Assembly: GCF_004359215.1 (NCBI RefSeq)
Contig: NC_090616.1
Location: forward strand, 1,066,714-1,130,713
Reading direction: 5' to 3'
From: Bremia lactucae
Lineage: Eukaryota; Oomycota; Peronosporomycetes; Peronosporales; Peronosporaceae
Length of the DNA stretch: 64,000 bases
Shown piece after piece: positions 32,841 to 42,309 of the stretch. The translations under genes and the position numbers were made by a program. The notes below the pieces were generated by a model, which was given only the letters and a program-made list of their open reading frames with translations, was not told the origin of the DNA and did not search any database. Numbering within the stretch: position 1 is the first letter of the stretch; each line of letters starts with the position of its first letter.

Positions 32841-33367
32841 TGTAACGGGCTGAAGTTGCCCTATGTTTGACAACCCCGTTAAGTATACTTTGTGTACTTA
32901 AGAGGATGGTCAATTACTTAAGCGAAGTTATTAGACCCGTTGTGACCCACCCTTGTGTATGAGATGCACATAGGTGCATTCACATTGCAAGAGGTAATGC
33001 GTAGCGTCAACGTGACGACGGCGAGAATCATCCAAGATACGAGGTATTTGGAATAAATCGCTCGCAATACATATCAGTGCATATCTACAAAGATAACATT
33101 TATGATTGGTTAATTAAGTAGATTTTCTTGATATGAATAAATATAGATCATTCTGGTAATACTGCCTAGTTAACAAGTGCGCACGTGGAGACGGATTACC
33201 GCTCCCGTGACGTCACTTAAAATAAGGATTCTAGAACGTTGGGTGAATGTCGCTTAGGCGCCCATCAACTGCCTCACTGTACATTAGGAGACGTAAAATG
33301 TTTCGTCACTGTGTTAGAAGGCGTGTATTAAGCAGTGCGTTGCAGCTTTAAGTAGCGCCCGCCAACA
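32841..33367 (+). repeat. gypsy-1 LTR (3' LTR of copy C)
   Basis: About 527 bp from TGTAACGGGC to GCCCGCCAACA, with the end slightly mutated from CGCCTACA. Internal blocks (GATGCACATAGGTGCATTCACAT, GCGCACGTGGAGACGGATTACCGCTCCCGTGACG-like) match the other gypsy-1 LTRs. Confidence 0.83.
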
Positions 33368-33460
33368 CGTCGTATACGTGAAGTAGTCGAGGCGCTCCAC
33401 CTTCTCTGTAATCAGTATAGGTTGACTAGTATCAGCACTAGCAAAGGGTGCCCCGTTACA
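33368..33460 (+). repeat. gypsy-2b LTR fragment
   Basis: The last ~90 bp of a gypsy-2b LTR in plus orientation: CACGTCGTATACGTGAAGTA, a GTAATCAGTATAGGTTGACTAG block, ending GGGTGCCCCGTTACA. It matches the end of 33832-34296 and 42221-42309. Confidence 0.65.
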
Positions 33461-33831
33461 GCGTTAAGTTGGCCTTGGACGTCGACCTTAATAACTGCTT
33501 CGTGGACAGCAAAACGTGTCGCAGAAGACTATTTTCGCCACCAGACATGGACTACGAAGTCATTTAAGCACATAAAGGCATCGTATGAAACATGATGAGC
33601 CGGCCAAGCCTTTAAATATCATAACACGGAGCTTAAAGCTGGCTTTCACGGTTACGAAAGCCTTTATGTTATTACGTTTCTTAATATACGTGTAGCAAAA
33701 TCAAAAAAAATGATGACAATAAGTCAAGTCAGGTATAGAAAGAAGCGACCGCAGTGTGTTGGGATTAGATCAAAAATATTGATGTAGCATTGGGCAACAG
33801 ATGGCACAATTGTATTACTATCACCTCTATA
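33461..33831. other. No recognised feature
   Basis: About 370 bp of AT-rich sequence between two gypsy-2b LTRs. I see no ORF or repeat relationship here. It may be old flanking host sequence. Confidence 0.4.
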
Positions 33832-34296
33832 TGTAACGTGACCTTTACATAAGTATTATTTCCTTTAAGATGAAATAAGCAAAGAAGCACAGAATAATTA
33901 TTTTTAAATAGTTCCAATAATACCAAATTTTATACTTTTGATGCAATGGAATACTAGCCCTAATGGTTGGTTGATTTAAGTCTAAATCAATTTCGCCAAT
34001 CGTTTCAAGAAATAATTGTGCGGTGCGCAAGAAGGCGCCATATCTTAGTTAGACATATATATACAAGTTCAGTTGTAGATAGAAAATTGTTACGTAGGAA
34101 ACTAACTATGTTGATACAGTTTTACCTGTCCCTACAAGTAAAAAAAATTACTTGTGGCTAGCTAATGACCCTTAGCTACCTCGAAACCTTCCTCTGTACT
34201 CTTGTGTACGTGAAGTTTCGAGGCACCGTACCTACACTGTAATTAGTGTAAGGTTAACTATTACTGATTGATACTAGTGAAAGGTGCCCCGTTACA
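33832..34296 (+). repeat. gypsy-2b LTR (5' LTR of the mini-element)
   Basis: 465 bp from TGTAACGTGACC to GGTGCCCCGTTACA. The PBS directly downstream shows that the element reads on the plus strand and that this is a 5' LTR. Confidence 0.75.
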
Positions 34297-34298
34297 CC

Positions 34299-34310
34299 TG
34301 GTAGCTGGTC
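34299..34310 (+). other. Primer-binding site (TGG type)
   Basis: TGGTAGC begins two bases after the LTR end. Its complement GCTACCA fits a tRNA 3' end with CCA. The same TGGTAGCA follows the LTR of the gypsy-2 element on the minus strand (61989-62000), so the site is family-wide. Confidence 0.6.
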
Positions 34311-34377
34311 ATCGCCCTCAAAGTCATCTGATGATGACTCCCCACCAAAGAGGTCCGACGAGTCAAACAACAATGGT

Positions 34378-34524
34378 AAGTAACTGATCCAACTCACCTG
34401 CATCGCCCGACTGATCTCTTTGGTAAGTCACGTTAGAACCAAAAAATTTAAAAGGATTTTTCGGCCCCGGGTGATCCGGCGGCTTTCTCAGTCGGGCGAT
34501 GCAGGTGAGTTGGACCAGTTACTT
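34378..34524. repeat. Inverted repeat inside the mini-element
   Basis: Arms 34378-34414 and 34488-34524, 37 bp each, one mismatch, separated by 73 bp. The right arm is in the normal antisense-ORF context (ORF 34488-34745); the left arm is an inverted copy of it. Confidence 0.9.
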
Positions 34525-34745
34525 ACAATTGGTGTAGCAGATGACTTGTCCCCGTCACCTGCAATGTCATCAACAGATAACATACCCCAGTCACCTTTAA
34601 TAGGAGTAGAAGGTGCAATATCTCCCGCGGTATACGCATTATCCTTTACTAAAACATTAGCATTACCTGCATCTGCACTGAGCCGTGTAGCTGACAGCTT
34701 TGCGGCTTCACAGGCTACGCGCACGGTTTTCGAAACCATGCGCAA
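34488..34745 (-). pseudogene. gypsy-2b antisense ORF, N-terminal part retained in the mini-element
   Basis: On the minus strand: VSKTVRVACEAAKLSATRLS, then AGDIAPSTPIKGDWGMLSVD and DIAGDGDKSSATPIVSNWSN, open for 85 codons. It is clearly the same protein as the N-terminus at 15131 (VRVAREAAKLTAAR) and 35800, with more of the linker preserved. The ORF runs into the inverted repeat and is cut. Confidence 0.65.
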
Positions 34746-34835
34746 TTAAAGTCGGAATAAAAATAAAACCAACAAGTGCTACTTCACAGAAAGAAGGGTC
34801 ACAGTCCTCTCTTCAGTTTTGGTCAAGGGGGGTGA

Positions 34836-35153
34836 TATCGTTAGACGCATATTATTAAGATAAATAATAAATTATATAACATATAAAAGGAAATAAACGA
34901 AGAAGAACAAATTATTATCTCTTGGTAATTTTGACTTGACAGCTCCAATATTACCAAATTTGGTAACATTGACACAATAAGACATCACTTCTATTGATTG
35001 GTTGATTTTAAGTTTAAAAGTCAACCTTGGCAAAATTGCATAGTTAATTATTTATACAATAAAGCAGTAGATAGATGGTCGCTTTGTAAGAGCTTTAAAT
35101 ATTAATACAATTCTACTTTTTCCCTATTCTAAAGCCTTTGGATTTATCCTTAG
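34836..35153 (+). repeat. gypsy-2b LTR, truncated (3' LTR of the mini-element)
   Basis: Begins TATCGTTAG after the purine tract, contains the family block CAATATTACCAAATTTGGTA, and stops at 35153, where a minus-oriented LTR of the same family starts. Confidence 0.65.
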
Positions 35154-35655
35154 TGTGCGGGGCATCTTTCACTAAAACTGATCAGTACTAGTTAACCATA
35201 CACTGGTTCCAGTTGTAGGTTCGGTGCCTCTAACTTCACGTACACAAAGGTACAAAGTAAGATTTCTTATAAAGCTAAGGGTTTAACGGTCTAGAATGAG
35301 GCCTTAGGATAGAGAAAAGTAAAACTGTATCTATTTATTTAATTTTCGACGTAACGATCTTCTACCTACTACTGAACTTGTTATAATACTAAATAACAAA
35401 GTATGGCCTCCTTGCGCACAGCACTGTCTTGTCTTATAACGATTAGCGGGGTTGATGTAGACTTGAATTAATCAATCAATAGAACTAATGCCGTATTTTA
35501 TCAATATTACCGATTTGGTAGTATTGGAACTATTTAAGTCAAAACCAATAAAGGTAATAATTTTGTATTTATTTATTTAATTATTCTCATAGGAAATGAT
35601 ATTTATTGTTTCTCTTATAAGTAATAACACTTGTGTAACGATACACCCGGTTACA
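35154..35655 (-). repeat. gypsy-2b LTR (3' LTR of the next minus-strand element)
   Basis: About 502 bp; minus strand TGTAACCGGGTGTATCG to GATGCCCCGCACA. The adjoining minus-strand purine tract (GGTTAAGGAGGGGCTGA) lies just above 35656. Confidence 0.82.
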
Positions 35656-35789
35656 TCAGCCCCTCCTTAACCAATAGTCACTAAAGTAACTGATGTAGGG
35701 AGTCAGGAAAAATTATTATGTCTCTTCCTGCAATTTCGCAATATTGGTTTTACTAAAAATACCGATTTTATTTGCATAATTGATTTTGA

Positions 35790-37123
35790 CCAAAATCAAC
35801 ATGGCGACTAATTTTCTGTGCGCGTTGCCCGTGAGGCCCCAAAGCTAGCAGCTGCACGGATCAGTGCAGCTGTTGGTAATGCAAATGTTTCAGTAGACGC
35901 TAATGCGTCTACTGCGGGGGATACGTCACCTCCTACTCCCTTTGGAGGTGGTCATCTGTTAATGACATTGCAGGTGACGGTGACAAGTCACCTGCTACAC
36001 CTATTGTACGTGACTGGACCAATTTACCGGCATCGCCCGACTCCATGGCTACTGTAAAAGCCGCCGGATCACTCGAGGGCAAGTGGGTTAAACCTTAAGG
36101 TTCTTACGTGACGATGACGAGGTTGCTCGAATCGTCGGACCTCCTTGGTGGGTAGTCAACTGGTGATGACTCCATGGGCGACGATCACTCTGGTGACGTT
36201 AGTATGCGCCACCAGGAACTACGTGGTCGCGAAGGTAAAAGTTCTGCTGATGGTGCTCGTTTGCATTACCAGGAAAGGAGTGATTCTAGGGATCTACCCC
36301 AGGGCCACGTTAACGCTTACGCTAACATGTACCAACAGGATAGGGACCGCAATATGTTGCGGTTCGCTCCTGAATAGAGGCCTTGGTTGCCCTCTTAGGA
36401 TAATCTAATTCGTTAGTCCAGTATGACCAACGATCGATACCATATTCCGTTATTCGACGCATCCAGGCTTAACAAGACTGGTGAGGATGAAACGGAATTC
36501 TTCAACGATGCCTTTTTCCGGCATCGGTGGAACTCCTCAAAAACGGGCAAATGATGTCAAACCTTTGTTCCAAGCTTGGACAGCCTTTGTACAGAATGTA
36601 CAAAATATAGGCCGTGAGGTCTGGCTTGACAAGCTTAATGCTTTCCGAAAATGGTTCAAGTAACGGGCCGTAGTCGGTGCACGCTATGAGATGCACCCGC
36701 TGTTTGGAGAGGCAGGAATATCTTGCCTCTCGTGGTGGACTCATGCCCATGCTGTTTTAAGGATGCAGGTCCTGCTACTAAGCAAGCATATTCTCTTAAA
36801 CGTCCTCTTTAGAAAAATCTCGTCTCTTACGAGACGCGTGGGAAGCGCTCGTAATCCGATTGACGTTCCATCGAAGAGAATAGGTCTCGTCGTACAGCAA
36901 GACGAGACCTGAAACGTTCAACATCAGTTAGGAACGAGGTTCCAACTATCATGCGAGAGTGGATACCCTCGCCAACGAACGAGTTAACTAGTTCGGACCC
37001 CCTTTTCCTCACGGTGGTTCGAGAAGCTTTCAACAAGAAAACGCTTATCACCACTGGATCCGTCAATGGTGTGGAGGGGGAGAAAAATCGGCTTTGCCTC
37101 GTTTGACGAACCCGAATCAACAT
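35790..37123 (+). pseudogene. gypsy-2b antisense ORF, copy near 36 kb
   Basis: The start MATNFLCALPVRPQS-like at 35801 gives way to VAREAPKLAAARISAAVGNA (35818 on), ANASTAGDTSPPTPFGG, a frameshift, then MGDDHSGDVSMRHQELRGRE (36174-36377) and RDRNMLRFAPE. Next: GREVWLDKLNAFRKWFK near 36610-36663, and later a region overlapping the chromodomain remnant. The order of blocks matches the copy at 15130-16921. Unknown function. Confidence 0.58.
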
Positions 37124-37138
37124 TATTTACCACAGGAC

Positions 37139-37194
37139 GTAGTGACTAATGTAGGCAGTAATAAATTACTGCGCAGGTATATCGGCCCGTTTCG
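37139..37194. other. Small in-place inversion
   Basis: In the related element the minus strand encodes NKLLPRSIGPFRV (16900-16960). Here the same ~56 bp (plus strand NVGSNKLLRRYIGPFRI) is flipped, while the flanks (AACCCGAATCAACAT to the left, AGACAGTAGAACTAGGTCATTA to the right) keep the normal orientation. Confidence 0.8.
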
Positions 37195-37199
37195 AATTG

Positions 37200-38570
37200 A
37201 CCGTAGACAGTAGAACTAGGTCATTAGTTTAAATAAAAGCATTTTTGCTATTTCATTTTTAGCAAAGTTCCGTTCCTGTAGGTCCACTGCATCAGCGGTG
37301 GAATCCTGTACGAAATGGACCACTGCTTTTCTAGCCAACAGGAATCTACCTGCTGACTCGGTTTTGCTTTTAGAGCGACCGGCTTGCACTGAAAAGTTTT
37401 CAATCTTTTCATTATTGAGAGTTTAATCGTTCTCCATAAAATATTGTTTTTGATGGTGAGTCTTTAGGCATCGTTGTCTAACTCAGTGATGGCATGATTG
37501 TTGTTACTGAGTTTGTCCACTTCAATGTTAATTAATTCAACATTGGTATCCTTTGTATTGACATTAGGGCCAATGCGTGGTGAGCAAGAGCCAGAAGAGA
37601 ATTTGCTTGAGCGAGCCTCTTCCCCCCTTAAATAAGAGTCACTCTCAAACAAAGTGGATACGCGTGGGTGGCGTAAGCCATTCACGAAAAATGGTGTATG
37701 CTTTGGAGAAGCATACACTGAATTGTTGATGACAAATTCTACCATCGGCAAGAACTCGCTTCAACTCGTAAGAGTATGGGAAGTATCTCTTTGAGGATAC
37801 GGTTTGCACGCTTCGTCCAACCATTTGTTTCAGGGTGATCAGAAATTTACATTTTTAGCTGTGTTTCAAGTGAATTAAACACAGTTTCCCAAAATTCCAC
37901 CGTGAATCTATTGTCTCGATCTGAGACCAGTTCACGGGTTAGCCCATGGAGTCGAAATATCGGGTAAACAAAGGCACGAGGCTCAGCCTTTGGCTGTGAT
38001 CGACTCCGGGGCTGCAGCAACATGTACTAGCTGACTAAAACGATCAACAAAAAGGATGCAAATTTTCTTGGGATCGTCGGTGGGAAATCCGAAGACGAAA
38101 TCCATGGATACGGACTAACAACACTCTGCCAAAACTGGCAGAGTTTGTAATGGAGCACGGGTTGAAGCACTGGGCTTCACCCGTTGACAAACTTCGTAAG
38201 CACGTATGTACATGCCGACGAAATTATGCTGGCGTGGCCAGTAGAAGTCACGACTTACTGTGAAATAGTTTCTCTCACGTCAACGATGACCACTTATTGG
38301 CTCATCGTGGCATTCATACATGATGCGTAAACGCAAATCATTATGGATGGGGGTGACGACACGAGATATGTCGCCAGCAATAGCTTTGTAATACAGTAGC
38401 CCATTGCGTGTTATGTATCGTTCTGTTGAGTATCGATATAATTTTGACCATTTCCTTAAGGATTGTTTAAACGGATCTAAAAGGTTATCAGTCAACCCTA
38501 TAAGCCTTTTCTTCTTGATAAGCTCTTCTAACGTCGTCGAGTAATGTTGACGACAGAACACTTATTGTAG
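37200..38570 (-). pseudogene. gypsy-2 integrase (decayed), 37-38 kb
   Basis: The minus strand has H2C2 region LLYYKAIAGDISRVVTPIHN and RLRIMYECHDEPISGHR (38280-38400), core second Asp in ELVSDRDNRFTVEFWETVF near 37930, a Lys where the catalytic Glu should be (NGWTKRANRI), and VEFVINNSVYASPKHTPFFV with NGLRHPRV at 37660-37751. The acidic tail (VELINIEVDKLSNNNHAITE) follows. It is inactive. Confidence 0.8.
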
Positions 38571-39890
38571 CAACAATGCCCTTATACTCACTGTTGATTT
38601 GCACAAGCTGGCTCAAAATCGGGCCGGCGCGAAAGGGCATGAGCGACGACTTAAAGTCAACCTGGCTTATACTCTTCGAAAAAGTACTACTCCACGAAGA
38701 AAAACAACCCATTTCGCCATTCTATACGAGAGGTGTGGACTGTTTACGGCCGTGCGTAAAGACGCATGGTCCGTATATACAATGAGCGGTCTAATTCCTA
38801 AGAGATAGACCCTAAACTTAGCCAGTGCGTATTTCGTGGCAATCAATTTTTTGTCATGCACTGGAAAGTTGCGTTCGGCTGGTTGGTGCTGAGGCGATTG
38901 ATAACAGACGACGCGATCTGCGCCGTCTGTGTCATATTGCATCAACGCACAGCGATTTTGCAATTGCTGGTATCACAGACCACATAAATGGTCGGCCTTG
39001 GTTCGCAATCGCCAGGATTGGCGATTGCATCAAGCTTTGCTTGGTACCTTTAAGGAACGCTGACAATCAGCGTTCCATGACCACTTTTCATTTTACTTTA
39101 ACAAAGAAGAAATATGTACTATCATTTCGGCATAATTGCTTGAGTACTTGTGCAAGTACGCCGCTAAGCCAGAAAACTTTCTTAGTGCCTTTACATCGAC
39201 TGATCCAGGCCAGTTGGCGGTCGCCTTGATATTTTCTGGGTCCGGGCGTACACCCTGTTTACCCACGATGCACTCATGAAGTGGTATTTCGCTTGCAGCG
39301 AATATACACTCTTGAGATTTGCATACAACTTGTGCTTACGCATAAGTTGTATGCTTACGCATAAGTGTAAGAGCCTTTCTGACGTGGATACGATGTGCTT
39401 CAACATCCGACTTTCCGTTCATAGCTCTGCTATGAGCGAAGACGTCATCAAAAAAATAGCTCGGTGTGAAATCCCGCTCCTATCTCAACAGATTGGTAAC
39501 ACATCTGTTAAATGTTGCGTGGGCATTGCTTTGCCCCTGTGAATTGACTATCCAGCCCCATAGAATACCGCTTTGGGTCCATATTGCTGTGAACGAGATG
39601 TCTTCTTCACGCATTGTGACCTGACAGAACCCATTTGACAGACCCATCGACGAAAGGATAATATTCTTTGACATATCATCAATGATTACGTCTTTTCGTG
39701 GAATCGGCGCTAGAGCCGGTACAATTGCAGCATTCGGTATATTGAATGCATGCATAAACCGCAATCCTCCTGTTGCTTTACACACTGAGAAGGTCGGAGA
39801 GCTATGTAAAGAAGTTAATTCCCTCACATGGCCCGCTTCTAAGTGATTGGCAAAGAATTTGTCGATTGCTAACGAGGCAATGGCCATTGC
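38571..39890 (-). pseudogene. gypsy-2 RT and RNase H (decayed), 38-40 kb
   Basis: RNase H at 38667-38963 (LMQYDTDGADRVVCYQSPQH; YLLGIRPLIVYTDHASLRTA). RT at 39191-39887 (SSPTFSVCKATGGLRFMHAF; PALAPIPRKDVIIDDMSK; SSMGLSNGFCQVTMREEDIS). The palm Asp of the usual MDLxxGF is Gly here (MGLSNGF), so the polymerase is dead. A duplicated CTTACGCATAAGT block sits at 39335-39368. Confidence 0.8.
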
Positions 39891-40946
39891 TTCATGACAC
39901 AGTATTTTGAAACTGGGATTAGATCGTTTTCGTGTCGAGTGCCTCTATCCTTGAGCAACTCGCACAGTACTGATTCAGAAAAGACATCCTTAAATTCTTT
40001 TATTTTTTTATACAAAAGGTCTGTTTTAAAGACTCCCAGGATCAAGACGTAAAACGTTCAATCCGAGTCTTCTCATCGAGGAAACTTTTTTCTATCGATG
40101 AGCTAGTAAGAACCCGTTCGTCCTCAAGAAATACTATTGCCGACCGAATATCGGCCACGTTGTTGTAATCTGTGACAACTACGCAGATCTGCTTGACTTT
40201 GCCACTACGCAGATCACGTAAGAACCGTTTCGGTTCTAGCGTTGACAATGAGCTATCTCCGAAGTTAACTTCAGAGGTGCTGTTAGATCAAGTGTATAAA
40301 CGCCCCCACTTGACCCATTGCTTATTGAATACATTTATTGTCTCACTTTCTTCTTTGGAACTTAGATCCAAAGGTACCTGGGAACCATTGGCAACAGGTT
40401 TCCGGGGACTTAATCCCACAGATTCTTGAGGACTTAATCCCACAGATTCTTGGGGACTTATTCCCTCAATTTATATTTGGGATGTATCCTCCCCAACTAC
40501 CTCTAGCCGTGTTTATTCGAGTCGACGCGAAAGCGTCGCCCCATTAGCAGCATTTACATGCTGCTGCCTCAACAGTTCCAATTGTTGAGCACCAAGTCCT
40601 CTCGACAGCTCCGCATGTTGAGAGCCTTGCTGCTAAAGCAAGGCTACTTTCTCTCGGGCCCCGTCGAGTTTGTTATGTATGAACTCGGCTATGACCGCGT
40701 GCTATTAATCTCTTTTCAGAGCTGGCAGCATGGCGCCAACGGCTGGCTCGCCTACGGCCGAGCTCATTCGTACGATCGCTCTCCATTCAAGGTCACTTAA
40801 GTGAGTAAACTTTTCACGCGTGACGTGATAGCCTTCTTAAGTGGCTGGATATCTGCTTCTTCTTCATCCAATATGACCATGTTGGATGGAACGTGCGTAG
40901 GTCGTTGAACGGACTACAAGTGCTACTAGGTGTAACGGGGCACCTT
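39891..40946 (-). pseudogene. gypsy-2 gag N-terminus fused to protease-RT spacer
   Basis: The minus strand carries the spacer LEPKRFLRDLRSGKVKQICV (40042-40248), a 24-bp tandem repeat at 40406-40460, and above 40520 a gag N-terminal region starting MVILDEEEADIQPLKKAITS at 40880, aligned with the gag start at 61952. Gag C-terminus and protease are missing between them. A gypsy-2 LTR end (GGTGCCCCGTTACACC) and PBS-like TAGTAGCAC lie at 40915-40945. Confidence 0.6.
40406..40460. repeat. 24-bp tandem repeat
   Basis: Units 40406-40429 and 40430-40453 differ by one base; a third partial unit follows. On the minus strand the unit encodes an octapeptide (PQESVGLS), so the frame is kept. Confidence 0.88.
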
Positions 40947-41236
40947 TTACTTGCGTTTCAACAGCGAGATCCTCTACGATCGACTCTCCAGTCGATCTAG
41001 GACTTACTCACTGTCTCTTATAGATAGGCGTTTATTTTACTTTCCTCGATGTTGCTTCTCAAGCAAGCATCGTTGTTGTACCACAAACCTTATTCGAGTG
41101 GTCTCACTCCGAAGCTGCCTAATCTTGTGCACAGCCGTCGGTATCTGACTCCACAATGTGTTGGGTATTCATACTGAGATCTTATGCAGTCATGCTAACG
41201 ACCGAACAGCAAGTGAGGCCATCGCACTCACTCGTA
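40947..41236 (-). pseudogene. gypsy-2 protease-RT spacer fragment
   Basis: Nucleotide similarity to 20190-20580 and 59500-59780 (blocks GCGAGATCCTC, GATCGACTC, CAGCCGTCGGTA, CCATCGCACTCACTCGTAGG). It is noncoding here and lies between an LTR end at 40945 and another LTR at 41237. Confidence 0.55.
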
Positions 41237-41612
41237 GGTAATCTTAAAGGTAGATACTACTTTGGAAATATTACTTCACGTAGAAACATTCGAAAAGCTT
41301 ATTTATTGGTCGATTTAGGCCTTTATATATACGTGCTCCGCGGTTCAGTCAGCACTGGACGCGCGCAAAGAGAGAGACATATAAGACTTTATTACATGCT
41401 TGTATTAGTATATCATTAAGTTAGCAATGAACAAAATAACTTAATTATTCTAAGAACAGTTTACTTTTGACCCTCTTTAAAGCAAGTATTTTAAAGAGAG
41501 TCTCCCTCTGCACGTACTAGTGTAGGTGAAGTGACGTGTGGCACCATTTGCACTGAAGCAGTGCAAAGTGGACTTCTACTGAAGCAGTACAAGTCGGCAG
41601 TGCCCCGTTACA
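41237..41612 (+). repeat. gypsy-2a LTR, 5' truncated
   Basis: Plus-oriented; contains CCAGTGCTGACTG-equivalent, CGCGCGCAAAGAGAGAGA, CTCTGCACGTACTAGTG and ends CAAGTCGGCAGTGCCCCGTTACA-type (last bases GTGCCCCGTTACA). Its start is lost. Confidence 0.7.
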
Positions 41613-41705
41613 GCGAGCTTCTATGGCTTCGTCTATTTCGACGAACCATCTCAAAAGCGATGTCGCCTTCAACTGCCTTAAACTTAGAGACTTCGATCTT
41701 TAAGA
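41613..41705 (-). pseudogene. gypsy-2 gag fragment
   Basis: About 90 bp similar to 61010-61100 (CGTCTA-TTCGACGAACCATCTCAA and CTTAGAGA-TTCGATCTTTAAG), i.e. the gag start region (KIDISKYKGVEEDSLLRWFV in the better copy). Confidence 0.5.
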
Positions 41706-42198
41706 GTACTGATCAGTACTAGTTAACCTTTTACTAGTTACAGTGTAGGTTCGTTGCCTCGAAACTTCACCAGCACAGAGGTACAGAGGAAAGTTTCTTT
41801 TGAAGCTGAAGGTCTTTAGCTTAATGGTCTAGACTAAGGCTTTAAAATGGAAAAAAAAGTACAGCTGTAATAATAAATTAATTTTCCTACATAACGATCT
41901 TCTATCTACTACGGAACTGATTATATTTATAACTATTTAAGTTTGGCGCCTCCTTTGCACAATCGTATCTAATAACGATTGGTGGGGTTGATTTAGACTT
42001 AAATCAATTAATAAATAGAGTTAATGTCCTATTGCATCAATATTACCAAATTTGGTAACACTGAATTTTTCTAAGTCAAAATTAATAAAGATAAAATTTT
42101 GTATATCTTTGTTTATTTCCCCTCAAAGGAAATAATATTTATTATTCCTCTCATTGGAGATAGTACATATAGCTTAGCTACTAAGTGTAACTGGACAC
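41706..42198 (-). repeat. gypsy-2b LTR
   Basis: Minus-oriented; contains GATCAGTACTAGTTAACC, GTGGGGTTGATTTAGAC, CAATATTACCAAATTTGGTA and ends in the palindrome at 42173-42220 with the LTR terminus GTAACTGG. Confidence 0.7.
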
Positions 42199-42220
42199 CC
42201 AGTTACACTTAGTAGCTAAG
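42173..42220. repeat. Perfect palindrome at an LTR-LTR junction
   Basis: Arms 42173-42194 and 42199-42220 are 22 bp, perfect, with a 4-nt loop (ACAC). To the left is a minus-oriented gypsy-2b LTR, to the right a plus-oriented fragment of the same LTR. Confidence 0.92.
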
Positions 42221-42309
42221 ACTTCCTCTGCACGTCGTGTACGAGAAGTAATCGAGGCACCCTACCTCACTGTAATCAGTGTAGGTTGACTAGTACTGTT
42301 ATTAGTGAT
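42221..42309 (+). repeat. gypsy-2b LTR fragment
   Basis: ACTTCCTCTGCACG, then GAGGCACCCTACC, CTGTAATCAGTGTAGGTTGA and GTGATAGCAAAC, parallel to 34185-34290. It marks the edge of the repeat block; the sequence after 42310 no longer matches any element here. Confidence 0.65.

Larger units (their letters stand above)
33832..35153 (+). mobile_element. gypsy-2b mini-element: LTR, PBS, antisense ORF, PPT, LTR
   Basis: The left LTR (33832-34296) is followed after CC by a TGGTAGC primer-binding site, then directly by sequence of the antisense ORF (34307 onward matches the reverse complement of 15430-15510). After this a purine tract AAGGGGGGTGA at 34825-34835 precedes a right LTR that starts at TATCGTTAG (its first ~12 bases missing) and ends at 35153 where another LTR begins. 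All of gag, protease, RT, RNase H, integrase and chromodomain is missing. This is a deletion derivative of about 1.3 kb that would depend on another element for movement. Confidence 0.7.
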
